From Deltaproteobacteria bacterium RBG_13_49_15 (lineage in GTDB: Bacteria; Desulfobacterota; Desulfobacteria; Desulfobacterales; UBA2156): 11,410 bases of DNA. The DNA lies in NCBI GenBank assembly GCA_001797695.1, contig MGQD01000107.1, positions 9,036 to 20,445 of the forward strand, in the 5' to 3' direction. Under the pieces are notes generated by a model. That model had not been told where the DNA came from. It was given only the letters and a program-made list of their open reading frames with translations, and searched no databases. The position numbers and the translations under genes are program-made. This document shows, piece after piece, positions 5,704-11,410 of this stretch (positions within the stretch are counted from its first letter, which is position 1; every line of letters starts with the position of its first letter).

Positions 5704-6225
5704 GCTATAACAAACAAAGATCGAGATCGGATTAACGTCAATCAATATATTAAAGCGAAAGAGGTAAGAGTTATCGACCCGGATGGGAATCAGGTGGGAA
5801 TCATTCCCACCTATAAGGCGCTTGCTACGGCGGCGGATTATGGCTTGGATCTTGTGGAAGTGTCACCGAATGCGGACCCTCCGGTATGCAAGATCATGGA
5901 TTACGGCCGTTACAAGTATGAGCTGACTAAAAAGAAACAAGTCGCAAAAAAGAAACAAAGTACTTTCCAGATCAAGGAAATTAAAGTCAGGCCCAAAACC
6001 GGGGAGCATGATCTTCAGGTCAAAATCGGTCATATCAGGAAATTTATCGGCAGAAAGGATAAAGTTAAGGTAGCCGTTCTTTTCAGGGGTCGCGAGATTA
6101 CGCTTGCCGAAAAAGGGATGGAGCTTTTGGCTCGAATTGCCAAAGAGGTTGATGAAATCGCGGTAACAGAGCAGGAAGCAAAATTCGAGGGGCGGATCAT
6201 CATTATGGTTCTTGCGCCGAAATAA
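5701..6225 (+). CDS. infC: Translation initiation factor IF-3
   Basis: A 174-residue protein (E. coli IF3 has 180). IF3 binds the 30S subunit, keeps it apart from 50S, and checks the initiator tRNA-start codon pairing. The N-domain is recognisable from RINVNQYIKAKEVRVIDPDG through DLVEVSPNADPPVCKIMDYG. The Lys-rich linker is KYELTKKKQVAKKKQ, and the C-domain carries IKEIKVRPKTGEHDL and VLFRGREIT. The start is taken as ATC at 5701, because the only GTG in frame lies within the Shine-Dalgarno sequence. IF3 genes often begin with a rare AUU/AUC/AUA codon that IF3 itself rejects, which gives feedback control of its own synthesis; the same is inferred here. It heads the infC-rpmI-rplT-pheST block. 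thrS, the frequent upstream neighbour in other bacteria, is not present. Confidence 0.95.
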   Translation: MAITNKDRDRINVNQYIKAKEVRVIDPDGNQVGIIPTYKALATAADYGLDLVEVSPNADPPVCKIMDYGRYKYELTKKKQVAKKKQSTFQIKEIKVRPKTGEHDLQVKIGHIRKFIGRKDKVKVAVLFRGREITLAEKGMELLARIAKEVDEIAVTEQEAKFEGRIIIMVLAPK

Positions 6226-6437
6226 GACGAGACGTACCTATCTTTTCAAGCGAAACCGCTGGGGCACTCAAGCTTCTTCTGGGTATGGGAAAAGAGGGAG
6301 ATATAGGAAAACCCATTCGATAAGGCTGCCTGGATAGAACCGATTTCATTTCATCTATGACCAGTGGCGTGAGCCTTAAAGCAAAAGGTGCTCGCGCCAT
6401 CTATTTTTTATAAAGCTGTTCAAGGAAGGGATGTGAC
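6226..6437 (+). promoter_or_regulatory. Structured leader of rpmI-rplT (candidate ribosomal-protein attenuator)
   Basis: A 212-nt gap between infC and rpmI, unusually long for this operon. It shows a series of potential helices: AGCG/CGCT (6249-6260), ATGGG/CCCAT (6285-6289 with 6312-6316), TGGATAG with CTAT-GA-CCA (6331-6337 with 6355-6363), and then a strong terminator hairpin (6364-6409). No ORF of note fills it. A start-stop ATGTGA at 6431-6436 sits just before the rpmI start. L20-binding leaders that control this operon are known in Firmicutes and in E. coli, but I see no clear copy of either. A weak competing pairing of GGCACTCA (6263-6270) with TGAGCC (6370-6375) is all I can offer as an antiterminator. 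Confidence 0.5.
6364..6409 (+). terminator. Intrinsic terminator / attenuator before rpmI
   Basis: Stem GGCGTGAGC (6366-6374) with GCTCGCGCC (6390-6398), nine pairs including one G-U wobble. It can be extended by T-A (6365/6399) and a G-U pair (6364/6400). The 15-nt loop can itself pair partly (CCTT with AAGG). It is followed by six T residues at 6404-6409. Only 28 nt separate the T-run from the rpmI start, too little for another promoter, so termination must be partial or regulated for rpmI and rplT to be expressed. Confidence 0.65.
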
Positions 6438-6635
6438 ATGCCGAAAATTAAAACCAATCGTTCAGCCGCCAAACGGTTTAAAAAGACGGCTTCGGGTAAA
6501 TTTGCGTATTCAAAATCATACGGAAACCATATTTTGACAAAAAAGACCACCAAACGCAAAAGGTCGCTTCGGAGACTTGGAATTCTTTCCAATTCGGACC
6601 AAAAGAGGGTCAGGCTCCTTTTGCCAAACGTATAA
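6438..6635 (+). CDS. rpmI: 50S ribosomal protein L35
   Basis: A 65-residue, very basic protein of the large ribosomal subunit with the family N-terminus PKIKTNRSAAKRFKKTASGK. It also has the internal HILTKKTTKRKRSLR and the C-terminal RVRLLLPNV. Length equals the usual 64-66 residues. AAGGAAGGG (6422-6430) is the ribosome-binding site, somewhat far from the ATG. rplT follows after 24 nt, the standard pairing. Expression probably depends on read-through of the terminator hairpin directly upstream. Confidence 0.97.
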   Translation: MPKIKTNRSAAKRFKKTASGKFAYSKSYGNHILTKKTTKRKRSLRRLGILSNSDQKRVRLLLPNV

Positions 6636-6659
6636 TACGGTCTTTAAGGAGTTGATCGC

Positions 6660-7010
6660 ATGAGAGTAAAAAGAGGAATAAAGGCAAGGAGACGCCGAAA
6701 CAAAGTTTTAAAAATGGCCCGAGGATTCAGGGGCGGCCGAAGCAAGCTTTTTCGAACCGCTGCCGGCGCCCTTGATAAAGCCCTGATGTATGCCTACCGG
6801 GATCGAAGGAACCGAAAACGGGATTTCCGCAGGCTATGGATTGTTAGAATCAATGCGGCAGCCCGCATGTGTAATTTGTCTTATACCAAATTGATTCATG
6901 GCTTAAAGATTGCAGGAATCGAACTGGATCGAAAAGTGCTGGCGGATCTGGCCATCTCAGACCCTTCAGGATTTGCCCAAATTGCAAGTTTTGCCGCCCA
7001 TCAGGGATAA
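6660..7010 (+). CDS. rplT: 50S ribosomal protein L20
   Basis: A 116-residue basic protein that binds 23S rRNA early in 50S assembly and in several bacteria also represses its own operon. The long basic N-terminal extension (RVKRGIKARRRRNKVLKMARGFRG) and the globular part (WIVRINAAARMCNLSYTKLIHGLK) are both typical and complete. AAGGAG at 6646-6651 lies eight nt before the ATG, a strong ribosome-binding site. It shares a transcript with rpmI and is separated from pheS by 123 nt containing a hairpin. If the leader before rpmI is an L20 sensor, this protein would be the effector; that is inference. Confidence 0.97.
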   Translation: MRVKRGIKARRRRNKVLKMARGFRGGRSKLFRTAAGALDKALMYAYRDRRNRKRDFRRLWIVRINAAARMCNLSYTKLIHGLKIAGIELDRKVLADLAISDPSGFAQIASFAAHQG

Positions 7011-7034
7011 TCCTTTCAAAGCGAGTGCTGAAGA

Positions 7035-7072
7035 GGCAGGGCCAAAATCAAGACACAACAGTAAGCCCTGCC
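7035..7072 (+). promoter_or_regulatory. Hairpin between rplT and pheS
   Basis: Perfect 8-bp inverted repeat GGCAGGGC (7035-7042) and GCCCTGCC (7065-7072) with a 22-nt A-rich loop. No T-run follows, so it is not a simple terminator. It could be an RNA-processing or stabilising element separating ribosomal-protein from synthetase messages, or part of a pheST control region. No Phe-rich leader peptide was seen in the gap. Confidence 0.4.
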
Positions 7073-7133
7073 GGTCGTTCCATCAGAGGGGAGTATTCCT
7101 TTCATCTTTCGAACGTCAAAACGCGTAAGAGAC

Positions 7134-8141
7134 ATGGAAAAATCGCTTGAACAAATTCAATATCAGGCGTTGGAAGAACTGGAAAAGGCCTCCGATGTGG
7201 AGAGTATCCGGGCGTTAACGACCCGTTATCTCGGCAGAAAAGGAGAGTTGACAAAACTGCTCCGGGAGATTTCCGGACTTCTTCCTGACGAAAGGGCGTC
7301 CTTTGGAAAAAAAGCAAATGCAGCAAAGCGTATTCTGGATCATGCCGTCAATGAAGCCTTGACGAGGGTTCAATCCGCAGCAGCGCCTACTGGCGAATGG
7401 ATTGACGTCTCTTTGCCCGGACGGCATTCCGGAGTGGGCGTATTGCATCCCATTACCCAGATCACTCAGCAAATCTGTGATATTTTTCAAAAGATGGGAT
7501 TCGATATTGCTGAAGGGCCTGAAGTTGAAAGCGATTATTATAATTTTGAGGCCTTAAACATACCGAAGAACCATCCGGCAAGAGACATGCAAGATACCTT
7601 CTATGTCTCAGAAAATGTCGTTTTGAGAACACATACCTCCCCGGTTCAGATTCGAACTATGGAAAGACAATCTCCGCCGGTTCGGATCATCGCTCCGGGA
7701 AAAGTATTTCGATGTGATTCGGATTTGACCCATACGCCGATGTTTCATCAGGTGGAAGGGCTTCTTGTGGACGAGAATATCTCCTTCGGGGATTTGAAAG
7801 GGATGCTTACTGCATTTGTGCATCAGATGTTTGATGAAGGGACGAGCTTGCGGTTTAGGCCGAGTTTTTTTCCATTTACCGAGCCGAGCGCCGAAGTCGA
7901 TATCCTTTGCGTCATCTGCCGGGGAAAAGGATGCAGGGTCTGCTCCCAGACCGGATGGCTGGAAGTGCTGGGTTCGGGGATGGTACATCCGGCGCTCTTT
8001 GAAAAGGTTGGATACGATTCTGAACGTTACACCGGTTTTGCTTTCGGCATGGGGGTCGAGCGGATCGCCATGTTAAAATATGGAATCGATGATATTCGGA
8101 AATTTTTTGAAAACGATGCCAGGTTTTTAATGCGGTTTTAG
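7134..8141 (+). CDS. pheS: Phenylalanyl-tRNA synthetase alpha subunit
   Basis: A 335-residue catalytic subunit of the alpha2beta2 class II synthetase that charges tRNA-Phe (E. coli PheS has 327). The N-terminal coiled-coil region (about 1-90) binds tRNA. The catalytic core shows LRTHTSPVQIRTM near residue 165, motif 2 as VFRCDSDLTHTPMFHQVEG near 190-205, and motif 3 as GFAFGMGVERIAML near 303-316. A Cys group CVICRGKGCRVC in the core, where many PheS proteins have similar cysteines, may bind metal. The ATG at 7134 has only a weak AAGAG before it. It is followed by pheT with two nt between stop and start, so the two subunits are surely translated from one message. Confidence 0.97.
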   Translation: MEKSLEQIQYQALEELEKASDVESIRALTTRYLGRKGELTKLLREISGLLPDERASFGKKANAAKRILDHAVNEALTRVQSAAAPTGEWIDVSLPGRHSGVGVLHPITQITQQICDIFQKMGFDIAEGPEVESDYYNFEALNIPKNHPARDMQDTFYVSENVVLRTHTSPVQIRTMERQSPPVRIIAPGKVFRCDSDLTHTPMFHQVEGLLVDENISFGDLKGMLTAFVHQMFDEGTSLRFRPSFFPFTEPSAEVDILCVICRGKGCRVCSQTGWLEVLGSGMVHPALFEKVGYDSERYTGFAFGMGVERIAMLKYGIDDIRKFFENDARFLMRF

Positions 8142-8143
8142 TT

Positions 8144-10558
8144 ATGAAAGTCACTCTAAGCTGGCTTAATGAATATGTTCCTATTGAGATGGGAGTGGAT
8201 GACCTTTCTGATGCCCTGACCATGATCGGATTGGAGGTGGAAAGCATCACCGACCGGTTCGAATACATGAAAAACGTTAAAGTTGGCAGGGTTATCGACA
8301 TTCAACCGCACCCCGCAACAGACCGGCTGAAAATTTGTGTGGTAGATGCGGGAAAGGGGCTTTTGCGGATTATTTGCGGCGCTCCAAATGTTAAAAAAGG
8401 GATGCTGGCGCCGATTGCTCTACCCGGAACGTTATTTCCCGATGGAACGAATTTGGACAAATCGATCATCCGCGGGGTTCTTTCCGAGGGGATGATCTGT
8501 AGCGAAAAAGAACTGGGATTGGGATTGGATCAAAGCGGGGCAATGATATTGGGCTCCTCGCACCGGACAGGCGAAAATCTGGCGAATGCATTAGAGCTTT
8601 CAGATACCATACTGGAGATCAGCGTTACTCCGAACCGTCCTGATTGCCTGAGTCTGCTCGGAATCGCCAGGGAGATCGCCGGAATACAAAAAACAACACT
8701 CAGATACCCGGACACCCGGATTGCCGATAAGTTCAATGACCTTTCCGGCATGTCTTCAGTGCGTATCGAAGCCGCTGACTATTGCCCGAGATACTCCGCA
8801 AGGGTTCTTTCCGATGTCAAGATGGGTCCCTCGCCATTCTGGCTTCAGGATCGGCTGATCTCCGTTGGATCAAGACCGATTAATAACATCGTGGATGTCA
8901 CCAATTATGTATTGATGGAGACCGGGCAACCTCTTCATGCGTTTGATTTTGACAAACTGTCTGAAAATAGGATTGTCGTTCGAACGGCAATGAAGGGGGA
9001 AACCTTCACGACGTTGGATCAAAAAGAAAGAATCATGCCGCCGGATGCGCTGATGATTTGCGATGGTCAAAAACCGGTGGCCCTTGCCGGGATCATGGGA
9101 GGTCTGAATTCGGAAATTACGGAGACGACCTCCCGGGTTTTCATCGAAAGCGCCTATTTCGATCCGGTCAGTATTCGAAGAACATCTAAGGCATTGGGAT
9201 TGAGTACGGAAGCGTCGTATCGATTCGAACGTGGCGTCGATCCGTCAGGAACGGTTTCGGCCCTTGATCGTGCTGCCGTGTTAATGTCTGGAGTCAGCAG
9301 TGGAAAAATCCTCAAGGGATATATCGATGAAACTCCAAAAGCGATTCCTCAAAAAAAAGTGATTCTAAGTGTTTCGAAGACCAAACGGTTATTAGGATCA
9401 GATTACAGCCAGGATGACATCTCGAAGCTGCTTTCTTCCATTGAATTCAAATCGTTAAAACTTGATCAAGATCGCATTGAAGTCGTATCCCCAATGTTTC
9501 GGGTGGATATCGACAGACCGGAAGATCTTATGGAAGAGGTGGCAAGATTATCCGGATATCAGAGGATCCCCACGACATTCCCCTCAATGCCTGCCGGCAT
9601 CAGGAAATCCAATAATATGGTTGAGGTCCGGAACCGAATCAAAACCGTGATGGTCGGATTGGGCTTTTTAGAGGTGATCAATTACAGCTTCATTCATGAA
9701 TCTTCTCAAGACCGCCTCATGCTCCCGGATAACGATCCCAGAAGAAAAAAAGTTCCCATTCTCAATCCTTTATCCGAAGAGCAAACCTGCATGCGCACCT
9801 CTCTTGTTCCCGGCCTTCTTGGTACCCTCCAGAGGAACCTTTACCAACAGATTAGAACCCTTCGGCTTTTTGAAGCCGGTAAAATTTATATCGGCCAGGG
9901 GGGAGACCGACTGCCGGTCGAGAAGGAGATGCTGACCGTTCTCCGGACAGGTGCGAGATTCAATCCATCCTGGCACGGTAAAGAAACCCCGTGTGATTTT
10001 TATGATTTAAAAGGGGTGGTGGAATCGCTCCTGGAATCGCAACATGTAATGGGTGTGGTATTTACCCGAATGCCAAAGGAGATATGCTACTACACCCGTC
10101 CCGGATATACCGCTCAAATTCGAATCAAAGATGTGCCCGTTGGGCTGGCAGGAGAGGTGCATCCGGAAGTGCTGAAAGCGTTTGATGTGAGGCAACCGGT
10201 TTTTATTGCAGAACTTTGTCTGGATGACCTTATGCTTCATTTGCCCGATACCAAACAATCCGTACCGATTTCAAGATATCCGGCGGTTTTGCGTGATTTT
10301 ACCATAATTGTTGACAAGGAAATTGAAGCATGGAACATATTGCATTGCGCAAATGATGCCCAGGAAGAATTTGTTGAAAACATTCAACTATTTGATGTTT
10401 TTTACGGAAAGCCAATTCCGGCAGGAAAAAAGAGCATTTCATTTAGGATTACCTATCGAAGCATGAACAAAACACTGGAAGATAAAGAGGTCAACCAGAT
10501 TCATCAACGGATATCGAATCTGCTCCTGAAATCCTTTAACGCTTCGCTGCCGGAATAA
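8144..10558 (+). CDS. pheT: Phenylalanyl-tRNA synthetase beta subunit
   Basis: An 804-residue subunit (E. coli PheT has 795), complete at both ends. The N-terminus MKVTLSWLNEYVPI is canonical. An EMAP-type tRNA-binding OB domain spans roughly 40-150 (VKVGRVIDIQPHPATDRLKI; CGAPNV). RPDCLSLLGIAREIAG precedes the B3/B4 editing domain, which hydrolyses mischarged Tyr-tRNA-Phe. The B5 domain follows, then the inactive class II-like core (NPLSEEQTCMRTSLVPGLL). The C-terminal ferredoxin-fold anticodon-binding domain starts near 709 (SRYPAVLRDFTIIVDKE). There is no frameshift or truncation. It starts two nt after the pheS stop and is followed after 20 nt by the MerR-family gene. Confidence 0.97.
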   Translation: MKVTLSWLNEYVPIEMGVDDLSDALTMIGLEVESITDRFEYMKNVKVGRVIDIQPHPATDRLKICVVDAGKGLLRIICGAPNVKKGMLAPIALPGTLFPDGTNLDKSIIRGVLSEGMICSEKELGLGLDQSGAMILGSSHRTGENLANALELSDTILEISVTPNRPDCLSLLGIAREIAGIQKTTLRYPDTRIADKFNDLSGMSSVRIEAADYCPRYSARVLSDVKMGPSPFWLQDRLISVGSRPINNIVDVTNYVLMETGQPLHAFDFDKLSENRIVVRTAMKGETFTTLDQKERIMPPDALMICDGQKPVALAGIMGGLNSEITETTSRVFIESAYFDPVSIRRTSKALGLSTEASYRFERGVDPSGTVSALDRAAVLMSGVSSGKILKGYIDETPKAIPQKKVILSVSKTKRLLGSDYSQDDISKLLSSIEFKSLKLDQDRIEVVSPMFRVDIDRPEDLMEEVARLSGYQRIPTTFPSMPAGIRKSNNMVEVRNRIKTVMVGLGFLEVINYSFIHESSQDRLMLPDNDPRRKKVPILNPLSEEQTCMRTSLVPGLLGTLQRNLYQQIRTLRLFEAGKIYIGQGGDRLPVEKEMLTVLRTGARFNPSWHGKETPCDFYDLKGVVESLLESQHVMGVVFTRMPKEICYYTRPGYTAQIRIKDVPVGLAGEVHPEVLKAFDVRQPVFIAELCLDDLMLHLPDTKQSVPISRYPAVLRDFTIIVDKEIEAWNILHCANDAQEEFVENIQLFDVFYGKPIPAGKKSISFRITYRSMNKTLEDKEVNQIHQRISNLLLKSFNASLPE

Positions 10559-10578
10559 CATTCTTCGGGGAGGTTGTC

Positions 10579-10941
10579 TTGACCGAAGTATCAGAATGCG
10601 GACCGGGCGAGCATTTTTCCCCCGAAAAACTCTATTATAAGATCGGCGAGGTCAGTGAGATCGCCGGCGTTCCCCCTTATGTCCTCAGGTTTTGGGAGAG
10701 TGAATTTAAACGGATCAAACCGACTCGAACTCCGTCCGGCCAGCGGCTTTACCGAAAAATGGATGTATTGCTGGTATTAAAAATCAAGCATCTCCTCTAC
10801 AAGGAACACTTTACCATCCGGGGCGCCAATCAGTACCTGAATACTCTGAAGGGGAATTTGGTTTTATCTCCCTCGATCCCCGCCTTGGAAGAAGTCAAGG
10901 CGGGGCTACAGGAGATTCTTGCCATCCTGAAGAGAGGATAG
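10579..10941 (+). CDS. MerR-family transcriptional regulator
   Basis: A 120-residue DNA-binding protein with a MerR-type winged helix-turn-helix at about residues 19-88: YKIGEVSEIAGVPPYVLRFW, a wing region with TPSGQRLYRK, and a second helix pair to NQYL. A short C-terminal helix (about 102-119) probably forms the dimer. There is no effector-binding domain and there are no cysteines suited to metal sensing, so it is a minimal MerR protein. The start is TTG at 10579, chosen because GGGGAGG (10567-10573) lies five nt upstream and no in-frame ATG precedes the HTH. A MerR-like gene after pheT is a common arrangement in Desulfobacterota, usually with ihfA near; ihfA is absent here. Its target is unknown. 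The coding sequence contains a perfect 10-bp inverted repeat near its end (10878-10905). Confidence 0.88.
   Translation: MTEVSECGPGEHFSPEKLYYKIGEVSEIAGVPPYVLRFWESEFKRIKPTRTPSGQRLYRKMDVLLVLKIKHLLYKEHFTIRGANQYLNTLKGNLVLSPSIPALEEVKAGLQEILAILKRG
10878..10905 (+). repeat. Perfect 10-bp inverted repeat inside the MerR-family gene
   Basis: CCCCGCCTTG (10878-10887) and CAAGGCGGGG (10896-10905) with an 8-nt loop form a very stable hairpin 34 nt before the stop codon. No T-run follows on either strand, so it is not an ordinary intrinsic terminator. It could protect or terminate the 3' end of the pheST-merR message, where the opposing gene leaves only eight nt of space. Confidence 0.5.
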
Positions 10942-10949
10942 CGGCGAAA

Positions 10950-11410
10950 TCAGAAAAGGATTCGAAGGCCGCCGCCGAATCTTCCCAAATCCGAAATTTC
11001 GTCAAACTCGTCAAATGCCGAGCGTCCTTCAAGGAAAAACACAAAGTTCGGGCCTGTCGGGTTGTTTGTCAGATGGAGACCGGTTTCAAGGATGAGGTCG
11101 ATCCGGGTATCAAAGCTAGTGTGCCACATACCGATTCCTGCGCCCACGAAAAATTTGGGCGCCGGATTATAGGAAAACAAAACATCCGCTAATTTTGGTG
11201 GATTGTCTTCGCATCCTTCTAATAACGGAGCAAAACCGACGAGTCCGGTTAGAGCGGTTTTATCTGTAAATTTGTGCATATATCCCACACGAATCGGCAG
11301 GAATGTCGCCGGATCGAGTTGTTTCATTAAGCCCACATCTCCGACGAACAGGCCTTTCCGAGGGATTCCGACTGCTTTGACCGGAGCGGCAGCAGGAGCC
11401 GCCACCGCCG
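10950..11410 (-). CDS. Outer-membrane beta-barrel-like protein, 3' part only
   Basis: The frame runs off the right edge of the window, so only the C-terminal ~153 residues are present. The apparent GTG start at 11405 is more likely an internal valine within an Ala/Pro-rich stretch (AAPAAAPVKA). I recognise no named family. Repeated alternating hydrophobic segments (FLPIRVGYMHKF, TALTGLVGFAPLL, KFFVGAGIGMWH, PNFVFFLEGRSAF) and a terminal phenylalanine (GGGLRILF) fit the last strands of an outer-membrane beta-barrel, with the C-terminal Phe recognised by the BAM complex. A signal peptide would lie outside the window. It converges on the MerR-family gene with eight nt between stops. Confidence 0.6.
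   Translation of the reverse strand, partial: AVAAPAAAPVKAVGIPRKGLFVGDVGLMKQLDPATFLPIRVGYMHKFTDKTALTGLVGFAPLLEGCEDNPPKLADVLFSYNPAPKFFVGAGIGMWHTSFDTRIDLILETGLHLTNNPTGPNFVFFLEGRSAFDEFDEISDLGRFGGGLRILF

Noticed and set aside
7608..7988. 126-codon minus-strand frame inside pheS
   Set aside because: Antisense shadow of a strongly conserved gene.
1..11410. CRISPR array, insertion sequence, tRNA or rRNA gene
   Set aside because: No regularly spaced repeats, transposase-like ORF, or tRNA/rRNA-like segments were found by reading both strands.

Overview
The window looks like chromosomal DNA of a Deltaproteobacterium in the broad sense (Desulfobacterota, probably a sulfate-reducer relative). The grounds are the gene order infC-rpmI-rplT-pheS-pheT-merR, moderate GC content, an IF3 gene with a non-AUG/GUG start, and several small families (YkgJ-type cysteine-cluster proteins, a degenerate HsdR_N-like protein, a TadA-like deaminase with an 'AYEDIMGGG' loop) that I associate with that group. 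This placement is inference from content; there is no rRNA gene here.

Layout. Positions 1-217 are an AT-rich non-coding stretch with an orphan minus-strand promoter and terminator pair (possible small RNA) and a likely plus-strand promoter. Positions 218-1827 (+) hold a YkgJ-type cysteine-cluster protein followed by a short-chain dehydrogenase-like protein that has lost two of its four catalytic residues. Positions 1831-4276 (-) are a convergent operon: a dGTPase-type HD phosphohydrolase (dgt), then two more YkgJ-type proteins, the last two joined by a 4-nt ATGA overlap. So three different CxxxCC proteins lie within 3 kb. Positions 4277-4453 form a divergent promoter region with a perfect 7-bp inverted repeat. 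Positions 4454-5560 (+) encode a small HsdR_N-like protein without the nuclease motif and a zinc nucleoside deaminase.

Positions 5561-10941 (+) are the core translation block: infC (probable AUC start), a 212-nt leader carrying an intrinsic-terminator hairpin, rpmI, rplT, a second hairpin, pheS, pheT and a MerR-family regulator. Here initiation factor IF3, ribosomal proteins L35 and L20, and both subunits of phenylalanyl-tRNA synthetase are co-oriented and probably partly co-transcribed. The hairpins are the likely points where expression of the ribosomal and synthetase genes is set separately. The window closes with the 3' part of a minus-strand gene for an outer-membrane beta-barrel-like protein (10950-11410), cut by the window edge.

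Most of the window is conserved housekeeping sequence. The parts that go beyond it are the cysteine-cluster/SDR/dGTPase neighbourhood, the rpmI-rplT leader with its built-in terminator, and the possible small RNA at the left end. No CRISPR array, insertion sequence, tRNA or rRNA was seen, and no gap without a gene exceeds 300 bases.
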